Source: Chlamydomonas reinhardtii (Eukaryota; Chlorophyta; Chlorophyceae; Chlamydomonadales; Chlamydomonadaceae). Taken from it: a stretch of DNA of 64,000 nt. Positions 11,701 through 23,632 of the stretch are shown here, in pieces. Every line of letters begins with the position of its first letter. Positions within the stretch are counted from its first letter, which is position 1. The notes under the pieces were generated by a model. That model worked only from the letters and a program-made list of their open reading frames with translations. It was not told where the DNA came from and did not search any database. The DNA lies in contig NC_057004.1 in the NCBI RefSeq assembly GCF_000002595.2, positions 5,506,405 through 5,570,404 of the forward strand, written 5' to 3'. The position numbers and the translations under genes are program-made.

Positions 11701-12264
11701 GCAGTGGTGACGGCCTCCGCGGGTTCCTTCGCGGCCAGCGCTGGTGGCGGGGCCGGCGCCGGGGCAGGCGCGGGCGCGTCGTCATCCTTCACCGCAAAGT
11801 CCTTGAACATCTCATCCTCGTCGTCACTATCCTCCATCTGAAATTTCTTCTTGATGGCGGGCTTGGCCCCGCCAGCCCCGACGGCCTTGAAGGAGAATAG
11901 CGAGCCGCTGCATGATCACCAAAAACGGAGGTGAGCAGCGGCCCCGGTTTGAACTTGCTCCTCCGAGCCTCACTGCTGATCGTAAGCATGCGACAGGCTG
12001 AGTATGGTGGGGCACATGCTTCCTGTTGCTGTGCAGGAGCGAAGCAAGGAATGAAAAGCAGCTTACCCGGGCTTCGCTGCGGCAGCGGTCGCGGGCTTGG
12101 CCGCGGCCGCGGCTCCTGCCGGCTTGCTGCCGCCCCAGGCATCGTCTGCGCTCGGAAGATCGCAGCCACAGGTAGATCAGGACGGGGAGCGGTCAACGCA
12201 GGTCAGCGCGAGGGCTTCAAGCGCAGTAAGGCCGCTCACCGTCTTCGTCGAAAAATGATCCCAT
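8735..12264 (-). CDS. Acidic, alanine-rich protein with predicted coiled coils, function unknown
   Basis: Six exons in transcript order: 12264-12240, 12145-12067, 11907-11645, 11471-9229, 9117-9064 and 8893-8735, giving 940 residues. Junction phases agree throughout. The N-terminus is acidic and aromatic (MGSFFDEDGDDAWGG, LFSFKAVG, MEDSDDEDEMFKDF, DDINALLLGMDD). This is followed by about 250 residues of Ala/Gln/Glu heptad-like sequence likely to be helical, then about 450 residues of Ala/Pro-rich disorder. The last 70 residues return to helix-forming sequence (RDEVLDLRVQ, LRDRISRLKAEAAEAL). I do not recognise the family. The split between acidic motifs, long helix and C-terminal coiled coil suggests a scaffold, but this is inference. 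A 512-residue open frame on the opposite strand (9242-10780) is a shadow of this GC-biased exon. Confidence 0.75.
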
Positions 12265-12885
12265 CAGCTTCTGTACTAGGGACCTGTTTATGTTACATGC
12301 GTTGTGCGGCGTGGTGACAGCGCGCTGGAGACTACGGACCGGAGCGAAAGCGGGATTCGCTGGCGGCATTTGGCGGGAGGGGAGCCATCCGGTCTGCATG
12401 CCAGGATTTTGAGCACCACAAGTGCGCCGCGGGGCTGCCCTGTCTTTCAGTCATACGATTATGCACCGCTGGTCTCCCGCCACGTTTGTAACCCACGTTC
12501 TCGACCTGACGCTGAAGCGCCGTTAGAGTAGGCTTAGGCCCGAGCAGGCTTTTCCGCTCGCTTAGCCTTTATTGCCGCGGCCACCTGGGTTTGCAGTAGG
12601 ACAGCCCGGTGCACCCTTAGCTGCAGCACAAGCTTAGCGGCGGCGCGGAGAGGAGAGGCGCGGTGAGTTTGGCGCCAAAGCGCAGGCGCCAGGCTTGCCG
12701 GCGCCAACCCAGACGCAAGCGCTGATCGGCATGGGCTTGGCTAACGTTTGCGACAGTGTCCTTGTTCGCTTGCGTCATTTCCCCAGGCCGCTAACAACCG
12801 CGTTTCGGGTCGTTAACCCCCCCCTCCCCTCCCGTTTCCAGGCAGGAGAGCGGCCGCGCTGCTGCGGTGCTCGCCTCGCGCGCAC
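12265..12885. promoter_or_regulatory. Divergent intergenic region (bidirectional promoter)
   Basis: 621 bp separate the starts of the alanine-rich gene (-) and the giant low-complexity gene (+). Both 5' UTRs and promoters must lie here. No TATA box or other motif stands out. Confidence 0.5.
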
Positions 12886-15800
12886 ATGGACTATGGTGCT
12901 GCTGGCAGCTCTGGGTCAGCCCATGGCTTGACGCTGGGGCGGGGGCCCGGTGTCGCTGACGACGCGCCAGGCGCGCTGCAGCAGCCCGCGACCGCGCCTG
13001 CTAGCACGGCCGCGGCTACGACCGGGGCCCAGGCGCAGCTGCCGTGGAGCTACTGGCACACCTTTAGCGGCGAGGCCGGCCAGGACGGCTCGGCGCAGCT
13101 GGGTCAGCCGATTACGTGGCAGCCGGCGCCGACCCACATCGCGGCCGCGGCAGCTCGGCGGCAGCAGCCCGCGGCCGGGGGTCGCCTGAGACACCACTCG
13201 GAGCAACTACCAGCAGCTGCCGGTCCAGCTTCTGGCAGCTTGCGCAGCGGCGAGATTGGCGATGTGGGTCGGCCGCCACCAGGCCCTTCGCGGCCGACCG
13301 GCGCAGTCTCGGGACCCTCGGCGCCGGCGCAGGCGCAGGCGCAGCAGCTTGTGCAATCGCCAATGCTGTGCGGGGAACAGCTGCTGTGGCCGGGGGAGCC
13401 TCAACCAGGATCCATCTCCGCTGCTACACATGCTGCTGCCGCCGCCACCGCTACCTCAGCAGGCGCGCCTTCAGACGACCCAGTGGCGGCACCGGCCGCG
13501 CATGCCGGCGGACCGGTCTTGACAGCGGCTGGCGTGGATCTGAGTGGGTCCTTCGCCTTCGCTTCACCATCCGCGAGTGGCGCGCCAAATGGGAACGGCA
13601 CCAGCAGGCGAGGGCGTGTCACTGCCCCCAGCGCCGACAGTGGCGCCGCCAGCAAATTGCTGCGTCGCCTCAGCAGAACGCCACAGCCCCTGGAGGAGCC
13701 AGAGAGCGCTCTTGGTGATGCCGCAAACCTTGGCAGCGGCAACGTCCTCCCACCCTCTACCTCATCAGCCGCCGGTGCTGCCGCGGCGGCGGCGGTGGTA
13801 GCTGCGGCAGCGGCGGCGGTTCTTCAACAGCATCAGCCGCAGCAAGGGGGCGCTACCGCGGCGCCGGCGCAGCAACAACAGCCTCAGCGCACCTCGCTGC
13901 GAGTGCGGCGGAGCAAGGCCGTGGCTGAGGCGCAGCAGTTGGCTGCCGCTGCCATGCCGCCGCCCGCGCCTAAGGCTGCAACAGCCAGAAGCAGCAAGAA
14001 GGGCAACCGCTCTAGCGCCACGCCCCCGGCGTCCGAAACGTCTGGTGGTGCGCTAACGGCCACCGGCCGTGCACCGTCGCCCAGCGTGGCAGCGTGTGTT
14101 GGGGCCAGCGGTAGCCACAGCGTTGGGGCCGACACATCAGCCCCCACTGCAGCCGGCAGCGGCGCACTGCCCGGCGCTGCGGGCGGCAACTGGCTGCCTC
14201 AGGACGGCCCGCTGGCGGGTCTCATTAACCTGCGCAGCCCACCCGGCGTAGCCCGGCTGACCGGGCACAGCATCAAGTGCGTGCTAGGTGGGGATACCGC
14301 CGCCTCAGCCTCGGCCTCCGCCACGCAAGAAGCCATGGCGTCCGGCCCTCCGCCGGCCCAGCCTGGCTTTTCCTTCCTTCCTTTCGGAGGCGCTGCAACC
14401 GCTGCCCCCGCCCGGGTTGCAGCGGGACAGGGCACGGCCTCGGCGGTCGTGGCGCGCGGGGAGGGCAGCGCCGCCGCGGGCACACCCATCCCGCGTTCAA
14501 CCGCTGCCGCCGCGGATACAAATGCTGGTACCGGGACTGGACCTGCGGGCTACGGCTATGCTGGCGGCAGCAATGTCGTTACAAGCGCATGGCTGCAGCG
14601 GAGCTACAGCGAGGCATTGCAGCCCGGCGAGCCGTGTGCAGCAAACCGCCCGGTGAGCGGCAACACCCCAGACCCCTTCCTGGCACATCCCCACGAACCG
14701 CCCCAAGGCCTGAGCCCAGCGGCTGGCGCGGGCGGGGTCGCCTACCTTCCGGTCATCTACCACGCCGGCTTTCCGACGCAGCCGCAGCACCAGCCCCAAC
14801 AGCCGCAGCAGCAGCACCAATGCCAGCAGCCGCGACAGCAGCACCAGCAGGCGGCGCGGCAGCCGTCGCCGGAGGTGCGGCAACAGCCACAGCAGCATAT
14901 GCAGCACCTTGAGGAGCACCAGCCCACCGTTCAGCATGGCCCCTACCCACCCACCACGCAGCAGCCCGCGCAGCTGCTCTTCTCGCAGCCCTCGCTGCCT
15001 TACCGGCACCCGGCGCAGCAAGGCGTGTACGCCCTTAGCCAGCAGCCACAGTACCCACAGCACGCGCCCGAGTACTGCCAGTACGTGTACGCGGGCCAAG
15101 CCCCGCCTCCGCAGCCCTACTACGCGCACGGTGGCGGCTATGGCGGTGGATACGGGGCGTACCCACAGCAGATGTGGTATTGCGCGGTGCCTGCAGCGGC
15201 GGGCAGTAACACGGGTGGTAGTGGGCAGCAAGCGGCCGTTGGCAGCAGCAGCAGCTACTACGCCGGCAGCTGGGCGATGGAGGCGAGCGGGGCGGCGGCC
15301 GGCGGCCCCAGCGCCGCCTCCTCCCTTTATGAGCAGTTCAGCGGTCCGCTGGGCGCACAGGGGCAGTCCACGGGGCCGGGTGGCGGACACGGCAGCTTCC
15401 GCCCGGCGGTTGGGTCACAGCCAACCGCGTCGCCGTTCCGCGTGGAGCTGTCGCAGCCTGCCATCGCCGGGGCCCGAGCCGCAGCGGCCGACTATGATGC
15501 CCGCCAGCCGAGTCAAGCCCCCGGTTATGGAGCCGACACGACGGCTGCCGCGCTGTACGCTCGCAGCCACCACCATAACTATGCGCAGCACCAGGAGCGC
15601 TATCCACCGCAGCCGCACTACCCACAGCAGCAGCCGACGGGGCATCAGCAGCAGCTGGTGTGGCACGAACCATCGGCCCAGCAACAGGGACCGGCGGCCA
15701 TGTACTCCCAGCAGCCACCAGTGCCTTGCGCGATCGCCGCTGCGCCGCACCCATACGAGCAGCAGCCCGGCACACAGGTCCCGTCACAGCCCGACCAGCA

Positions 15801-18800
15801 CGGGCCGCCGCAGCGCGCGCCGTACATGCTGGAACTGCCCGACCTGTGCCTGCTCATGGATATCGGCTCGCCCGGCAGCTTTCGGCAGTTGCGCCGCATC
15901 AGTGCCGATGGGGGCGGCGGTGGCGCCGCCGCCGCCTCTGCAGCTACCGGCGCCACTCCTTCCGCCGCCGCTGCAAGCCCAGCTAGGCGTGGCGCGTCCG
16001 GTGCTGATGCCGGACCCATATCGCCGCTTGCGCTGGCAGCGCTGCTAGACAGCCCCGCGGTGCTCAGCCGGCGCTCGAGCCTGGCCCTCAACCTCGGCCG
16101 CCATGACGCGGCGGCCGCCGCCGCCACCCAGGGCTGGCTGTCTCCGCTTCCCGGCCTCAACCGCGGCGCTGCCAAGCCTCCGCCCGCAGCTGCAGCACCC
16201 GCAACTGGGGCGTCCGCTCGCGCGGCCGCTGCGGCTCGCGCCGGGGTTCCGCCCGAGGAGGCCGACGCGGGCTCTCACGATGCCAGGTTGCCTCGGGGTG
16301 CGGCGTCAGCGGCCAATGTCGCCGTTGGGAGCGAGGCAACCATGCCGGCCCCAACGCAGCAGCGCCGCGGCCGTGTGCGTGTCCCGACTTCGTCCGCCGT
16401 ATCGCTAGGCGGCCCGCAGGCAGCGGCGGGGGTACCCACCGCGCAGCTGCTAGCTGGGCCGGATACCGCTGCAGGAGCTGCTGCAGGAGAAGCGGCTGCA
16501 CCGCAGCCTGCTGCCGCTGCTGTCGCCAACACTTCAGAGACAGCTAATGCCAGTGGCGCCGCTGCTGCAGCTGCAGCCGCTTCCACTTCACCCCGCCCGC
16601 GCGCCCCGGTCGTGGTAACAGCAGTGCCATTCGGCGCCAGCCCGCCGCGCGTGGCGGGTTCTGCAGCTGCGGAGGACCCTGATGCTATGATGTCCTTGTT
16701 CGGCGGCCGCGATGATGACTACACCATGTATGGCAGTCCGGGCGGGCTCGGCGGCCTGGGCCTGGGCCTCGGCTTGACCTTGGGGCAGCAGTGGAGCCTG
16801 ACGCCGCTGCGCTCGCCGTCGTCCCTGCTGGTGCCCAGCTGGCGGTCGGCTCTGCCGAGCGCTCTGGTCGGCCTCGCAGCCGACGGCGTCGCTGGCGTCA
16901 ACAGCCGGAGTACAGATGAAGGCTGCGAGCCGCTGCCGCAGGCGGCTGGGCGTGCGGCGCTGGGAGCATCACCGCTACGGCAGCACCAGGTGTCGCAAAC
17001 CCAGCGCGGCGCTGATGGCCCCGTTGGCAGCGACGAGAGCCCTGGCGTGCTGCTCCTGCTGCGGCCCAACAGCGTAGGCACAGGAGGTGGCACAAGCATG
17101 GGAGCCGCTGCAGCCACAACAGATGCCCCTGGGGTCGTGGTAGCCCCTGCCGCGGCGGCTGCGTCCACGTTCACACAAGTGGCGGAGCCGGAGGCTTACC
17201 TGCTGCGGCCAGCCCGCGACGCAGAGGATGCCCCAGTGGCGATGGCGGTGCAGTTGGGCGATGCTGTCGGTGCCAGCGGCAGGAGGGTTCATGGGCAGCC
17301 CCCGCCCCCGCGCAAGGCCCTCCATGTTAGCGCCGTCGCGGCTGATGACCACGAGCAACGCAAGGACGAGGGCACAGCTGCGGCAACGGCATCGGAGCAG
17401 CAGCCAGCGCCAGGTCAGGACGCCTCCGCAACGCAACCGAAACGGGCCATGCTGCGGCGGCGTGGGCGCATGCTGCAGTCAGAGATTGAGCGTGCAGCGG
17501 TGGTGGCAGCGGCCGCGGGTGCCGCCGGCGCTGAGGCTGCTGCTGACAAGCAACTGATTGCGGTCGCACCCCGCCGTGCAGCGGCGATTGCGGCCGCTGC
17601 CGCCATCGCACGGCAAGCGGCCGGGACTGACGATAGGCAGCAGACGGCTTCGGCATCGGCACCGGGCCCTGCCTCCCGCCGAGCAGCACCGCAGCCGTCC
17701 GCATCGGAGGAGCGAACGGTGACGGTTGGTGCACCACCGTCGCACCAGACGGCACGTCAGGATCAAGGAGCTATCGAGTCTGCCCCATCATCGGCAGCAG
17801 CACATGCAGCATCCCAGGGCGCGCAGGACACCGCTTCCAGCCTAGCCGGGCACGGCAAGCGCCCCCGGTCAGCCTCGGCGCCAGCCAAGTCAGCTCTAGG
17901 GCAGCCGGCTCTGGTCGTCTGTAACGGCGTGGCTGCGGCGCTGAACGCTGTTGGCGAAAGAAAGCGACAGCCGTCCGGCTCCTACGGGAACCACGCGCGT
18001 CGACAACCAGTGACGCCACCGTCCCTCGCGGCGCCACCGTCAAAGCCCGTTGCTGCTGATCGGACAGCTGTGCAGCTCATAAGCAGTGCGCCAGAGGCAA
18101 AGGCCGGCGCTAGCAGGGCTGCAGGCACCAGCCGCAGCGTGCACGTGACCAGGGTGACCCCTGCGGCATCTGAACCTCGCCTGACGCCCAATCAGGGCCC
18201 GGAGCCTCGGCAGCCGTCGGCTGAATTCGCAGAGCAGGAGCTGGCTCAGTCGGTTGTGCCGCCACCAGCCAAGCGCATGCGCCTTGAGAGCAAGCCTGAA
18301 GCTACAGCTTCCAAAAGCACGGGGCAGGAAGCCAAGGCGCAAGCGGACGCCCCCAATAACCCCGTGACCGACTCGGCGTCGGCTGCAGTGGCCGGGCCGT
18401 CACGGCGGCCGCCACGCCACCCTAACGCCCGTGTCCGCGCCCACACCTCCGCCGAGCCGAGCGGGCCACAGCCGTTGCCATTGACATCAACAGCGGAGAA
18501 GGCAGCGGCCGCCGTGCCGCAGGCCGTGGCGGCGTTGCATCTGCCGGCAGCTTCGCAGCCGGCGGAGCAGCTGTCTGCGGCGGCAAAGCGTGGGGAAACA
18601 GCGACGCAACCAGCTGGACAGAGCGGCTTCCTGGGGGCTGCACCGAAGCTCACGGCAGCCGCTGCGGTCCATGCGCCATCAACGCAGCAGCTGCAGGTGC
18701 ATCAGACGGTGACACCGCTGGTGGAGCGGCCGGCATTAGACAGCACAGGAGAGGCGGTGGCGGCGGCGCCAACGGCAGATTTGACGGCAGCTGCTGAGCA

Positions 18801-20782
18801 GAGCAGGGCAGCGCTCCATAATGGCGCGGATCCTATGGAAACGGATCCAGCGGGAGCGCAGCCACCGGTGTCTCAAGCGCCATCGGCTGCAGCAGAGGAC
18901 AGCAATCAGCAGTCGCAAGAGCAGCAGCTGGATGACCAGCAGCAGGGTGGTGCAGAGCCGCTTCCGCAGCTTCCGCACAAAAAGCGCCTCCTGCTGCAAC
19001 GGGAGAAGGAGCGCACTGGACACCTTGCTAGCCTACGCCAGCTGCCAGATGGTCAGTCTGCTGTGGGTGCGATGGCAGACGTGGCTGCGGCTGCGGCCCC
19101 GCCGCCAAAGGCGGGTTATCCCTCGGTCATTCCATCACTCGAGCCGTGGATGCGTGCTGCAGAGTTGCCAGCCACGGAGGGCACAGCAGCCGGCACTCAG
19201 CCAATGCAGTGGCAGCAGTGCCGCGCTGCCCGTCAGCTGCAGCCGGAGGCCGACAGCACAGTGGCCGCACCTGATGCTGGTGGCCCAGCCGCAATTGATG
19301 CCGGCGCCGGACCGTCCGTGGTGCAGCGGCAGGGCGGCCGTGATGTGGGTGGTGATGGGGGTCAGGGCCGCGCTGGCCGCGATGGCCTGCCGGCGTCACT
19401 CCTGGTGGTGCAGCCCCGGGCAGCGGCCGTGCGCGCTGCCGCAGCCATTGCTGGCAGTGGCAAAGCGGCATCCAAGGCGGCGTCGCCTAGTGGCCAAGCG
19501 CTGGCAGGTACGAAGCGGAGCGCCTCAGCCGCATCGGAGGACGCCGGCGAGGCTCCAGCACGTAAGCGCAAGGCATCCGAGCCCACAGGCAAACGCAGCG
19601 CTGGTGGTGCTGCATTCTTTGCACCTGGCGGCAGCGGCGCTTCGGGGAGCCTAGCAGGCACGGCATCGGCGGCGGCAGCGATGCCAGGGGCGCCGCCGTC
19701 GCCCCAAGCTGCGGCGGCGGCCGAGGCGTTGACAGCACTGGGCGGCGGTGCAGGTCGCGGGCGGGGTACCGCCAGTCGCCCACCGCTGCCGGCAGGCCGC
19801 GGGGCTGGTGGCGCCGCCGGTGGCGCGGCAGCGGCGGCGGACAGGGCTGGGCCCGCTGCACGCGCTGATGGCACTGCGAACCAGGTGAGAACATTGGCTG
19901 GATTGGCTGTACAGTACTTGTAAAGTCGGCGAGGGCGTGTTGGCCCAGGTTACCAATCAGAATTTCTCGTGTTGCATGCCACCGCTGGAATGTGTAGCCA
20001 GGTGACAATCCCCTCTCACACTGTGTGCGCAGGGGCGCGGACGCGCGGCGCAGCCGGCGTCAAGGGCGAGTGGAGGCGCCGCAGGCGGTGCGGGAGGCCC
20101 AAGCGCAGCTGGTGGCTATACCGCCGCACCGGTGCCACAGGCGCGCGCGCGGGCGGCAGCAGCGGCGGCACACGAGGAGGCGGTGTCCAACCCCAAGAAG
20201 AAGGGCACCATTCGGCGGCCCGGTCAGGTGAGCCTGGTTCCGCTGCTCACCTGGCAGGTTTAGGGGTGTCTGCTGCTAGTGGCGTGTTCGTGCGTCTTGC
20301 AACACGCATCACGCCAGTCCTCGCATGCCGATTCCTATTCTACGAATGCTGTGCAGATTCCCAACGTGGTTGCGGCGGCGGCAAGCATTCTGCTGCAGCT
20401 ACAACCGGGCGTGAAGGCCTTTGAGAAGACGTTCCGGCAGGAATTTGGCAACAACCCGGACACCAGCAAGGCACTGCGGCTGTGAGTGATTAGTTACTAT
20501 TCCGCAGGCACTTGCTGGGCATATATGATGAGAACTATGGGTTTATTTGTGCCCGGGTGAGACTCATGTCAGGGGTTTGGGCCGCACTTCCGTGCACCGT
20601 TCCTTTACAATATCCTCGCCCCGCCTCTCTCCCTGCCCTGCAGGCTCATGGAGCGCGGCCACGTGCTGCGCAGCGGCCGTGGCTTCCGTTGTGACCCGTA
20701 CGGCTACACTGTGACGCAAGAAGGGCTGGACGCGGCCGAGGAGCAGCGGCGGCGCGAGCGCGAGGCGGGCGCCGACAATTGA
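12886..20782 (+). CDS. Giant Ala/Gln/Pro-rich protein with C-terminal winged-helix-like segment
   Basis: Four exons: 12886-19884 (2,333 codons), 20033-20227, 20357-20481 and 20644-20782, giving 2,485 residues. The start is the first in-frame ATG (MDYGAAGSSG). Most of the protein is low complexity: Ala runs, a Gln/His/Pro block near residues 620-680, and Tyr/Gly/Gln-rich stretches. Several basic clusters resemble nuclear localisation signals (GHGKRPRSASAPAK, PPAKRMRLESK, ARKRKASEPTGKR, NPKKKGTIRRPG). Only the last 90 residues, encoded by exons 3-4, look folded. They include helix-forming IPNVVAAAASILLQL, KAFEKTFRQEF and a segment reading LMERGHVLRSGRGF, which resembles a winged helix. I infer a nuclear scaffold or transcriptional co-regulator; the family is not identified. 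Long low-complexity proteins of this type are common in volvocine algae. Confidence 0.75.
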
Positions 20783-21171
20783 ATTGCTTGTACAGGCTGA
20801 GATGGCATATGCATGCTGAAACGTCCGGGTGCACTTACGAGCGTGCAGCACTGGTTATGAGGAGGTTGGGGACTCCGGTTGCTACTAGGCCCACGGGGCT
20901 ACGTAGTGTCACTTGGAAAGTAGGGCATGATTGTTGTGTCCCCTAGTCATGTGTGTAGTTGGCCAGACGGGCTGGGTCCGTCTACCGTAGTTGTGCTCAA
21001 CCCCGATGGGCTAGCACGCGCATCACCTGATACCGTGTTAAGCATCGTTGATAACTGTAGCTGCCATGGCGTCACCCCATGCCGTCACGCTGGTATGGAC
21101 GAATAAATGTGCTGCACCCGTGCGTTGATTGCACCCTATCTAGCGTAGACAAAAGCTGCAGTGCTATGCCT
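20783..21171 (+). other. 3' UTR of the giant gene up to the transposon
   Basis: No TGTAA was found before the transposon boundary; a TGTAG variant lies near 21056. The GCCT target duplication ends this stretch at 21168-21171. Confidence 0.45.
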
Positions 21172-21497
21172 AAGCAGCAGTGGTGATGCGTGTACTTTGC
21201 AAGTGCGGCGTGCGGCGCGGCAATCCTCGCAATTACCAACACTTTAACTGACACGGGGATCACAAACGGGCTTTCGCGCAACTGCCAACGAACAGGGGCG
21301 GCGCGTGGCGTGGTGGTTGGCGCGCGGCGCGATTGGGAACGCATAGTTGGACAGCGAGGCGTGTGGGAAGCTGCGACAGAGCACGGCGGGGGCATGGCGG
21401 AGGCTGATGGTTGGCGCGCCGCGTGAGTGGAGTGCATAGTCGTGCGCGCGCCGTTTGGGAAGCCACGTGTGTGAGCTGCGTGTAAACTCAGAGAAAC
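21172..21497 (+). repeat. Left terminal inverted repeat
   Basis: It matches the reverse complement of 24313-24640 over its whole length, from AAGCAGCAGTGG inward to a shared end at CTCAGAGAAAC. Beyond 21497 the two sides diverge abruptly. Confidence 0.95.
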
Positions 21498-21909
21498 GCA
21501 TGGGGCTGACCCGGTTTCCAACATTGCCTCTGAGCGCGCACGGTTGACATGGGACCCTCGCTTCGGTTCGGGGGCTGACGGGAAGCTGCGCGTGAGGTGG
21601 TGGGACTTGCTGGAGTGCATGAAAAGCGCTCCGGGGCACGCGCGGGCGGGGCGCAGGCCGCAGGGGCAGCTCGCGTAAACTCGAACGAAACTCGTGGGGA
21701 ATTCGTGCAAAACTCGGGCGTAACTGGAGTGAAACTTGGGCGATGTTCACCAAGCTGCGGCAGCGTAAAAATGACTGCAGACTTTGATAGTTACGTGCAT
21801 GCAACCGTGCAACAGAAGCCCCGGGACCGGCTGGGGACACGGGCTACCATCACCCCCGGGTCTGGGCCGCTTGAGGTCCAGGCCGCGGGAGGTGCCCACA
21901 CACGCATGT
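21498..21909 (+). other. Transposon 5' interior, leader of the Fanzor gene
   Basis: This lies between the left TIR and the first recognisable Fanzor codons. Frames are open in places but no Fanzor-like residues were seen, so it is treated as promoter and leader or degraded N-terminal sequence. Confidence 0.4.
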
Positions 21910-23632
21910 ATGGAACTGCATCGCGCACGTCCGTTCACGCTGACCCCCAGCCCCTCCTTCGCGCCGATCTATGCGCCCCTTGACAACACGTCCATGGCCC
22001 GCCTTCCTGGGCTGCTGCCCACCCTGGCAAGGCGCCATGGCGAGGTCTTCGCCGGTGCAGGCGCGGGCGCCGTGGCACCCGCCTCGTTTGTCCAGGCCGC
22101 GTTTGGCGGCGGGGGCATGCAGTCGTCTGCCACGCTGAACGCCGTCGGCTGGGGCCTGTTCCAGCTCGGGGGTGTGACCTCCCGCAACGCCCCCTTCGCT
22201 AACTACATCACCACGGACGGGGTGGCCTGCAGCGTGGCGCGAGAAGCGCACAACAAGCCAACTTGAAGCCGGCGACCGCGCCCGCCGATGCGGAGGAGCT
22301 GTGCACCCTGGAGGAGATGAAGGCCACGCAGATCATCGGTGTGGACCCGTGCGGGGGAGGGAATTGGTTCATGGCAGCACGGTCTCCGCTGTACCAGCCC
22401 TGGGCTTGGGAGGGTGTCAGGGAGGGTGTCAGCCCTGCCCAGCGCTTCCTGCTCGAGCTGCACGACAAGCAGCTGGATGAGGAGTTGTTCCCTGGGCAGC
22501 TGCCGCCGGAGCCGCGTCGCAGGCGCAAGGGCGTCAGGCGCAAGGGTGGCGGGCGCAAGGGGGGCCACCGCCGGAAGCAATCGAAGCACTGGCAGCCGCG
22601 AGCCAGGACAGCGCGGCGGCGGCGCCAGAAGCGGGGCCGATTCCATATGAGTATGGGCCATATGTCAGGCCTGGAACGACTCCAGCCAAACCGCCCACAG
22701 CTTGCGCCAGCCCTGCAGGCGTACGTCGGCGGCATCCCCACGGCGGCGACCGCGTCGGCGGCCCGGTTTGAAGAGCGCCTGCGCTACCTCTTCGCCAGTG
22801 GGGCGCAAGGGCAGGCAGCGGGGCAGGAGGCGGGGCAGGCGGAGGCGGCGGGGCCGGCAGAGGCGGGGCCCCGGGGCGCGGTGCACGTGCTGTGGCACTA
22901 CCACTTCTCCAACTTCCGCCGAAAGCGCTGGGCTGCGTTCATCCAGCGCGACCGCGCGCTCCACCGCGTCGCCAAGCAGCTCACGGGCGGCAGGCCCAAG
23001 GAGGAGGTGGTGGTGGGGTGGGGTTCGTGGGCCTTCCAGGGAGGGAAGGGCGGCTCCCCCATCTCCGTCAGGGGCGGGCGCGCGCCGACGGGGCGGCTCA
23101 TCAAGCTGCTCCGTGAGCGCTACGCCAAGCATGTGTTCATCATCGATGAATACAAGACCTCCAAGGTGGGTGGGTTGAGTGGGATTGCAATTGCTGGTGG
23201 GTGGGTGGGCCGCTGGGTTTATGCCTGGCTTTAGCGGAAGCCCTTGTGTGGCCCCCCTCCCTCCCACCCTCCCGACCATGCAGACCTGCTACAACTGCGG
23301 GTGTCAGGAGATGGCCATCAAGCGGCTTGGGGGGCTGAAGGAGGGGCAGCGGCCCTGGTCGGTCAAAGTCTGCAACGACTGCTTGACGACCTGGGTGAGG
23401 ACCGTGCATGTGCGGGGACGGCTGGGCACTGGGGACGGATTGATTGACAGGTTGACGGTTGGGACAGCTCATGTGCGCTCTCTTCTTCCTCCCCGTTCCC
23501 CATCCCCAGAACCGCGACGTCTCCGCCGCCAACGTGATCCGTGTGCTCCTCCTGCTGAAGCTGAGGGGCTTCGAGCGGCCGACCAAGCTGCAGCGGCCGC
23601 CATGGCCGCCGGCGGCGGCGGGGCCGGGCTGA
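21910..23632 (+). CDS. Fanzor (eukaryotic TnpB-like RNA-guided nuclease), probably 5'-truncated, one frame break
   Basis: Coding blocks are 21910-22260, 22263-23165, 23284-23394 and 23510-23632, about 495 residues. The first block has the Fanzor-type RPFTLTPSPSF and FANYITTDGVACSV motifs. The second has RuvC-I (IIGVDPCGGGNW, Asp codon at 22344), an Arg-rich basic insert, YHFSNFRRKRW and the DEYKTSK motif (Glu codon at 23148). The third is a CX2C...CX2C zinc ribbon (TCYNCG and VCNDC). The fourth opens NRDVSAANVIRV, the RuvC-III Asp. Known Fanzors use an omega RNA to cut target DNA through RuvC. The DEY glutamate beside the zinc ribbon matches the rearranged catalytic site reported for Fanzors. 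The first two blocks lie in different frames and the spacer is too short for an intron, so this copy has a small indel near 22260 or an assembly error. The usual longer N-terminal region is not recognisable. Confidence 0.85.

Noticed and set aside
14909-16048. Plus-strand 379-codon frame within the giant exon
   Set aside because: Alternative frame of low-complexity coding sequence; Arg/Ser-rich translation without domains.
21244-21840. Minus-strand frame covering the left TIR
   Set aside because: The same noise frame recurs in the right TIR because the sequence is an inverted repeat; there is no transposase motif.
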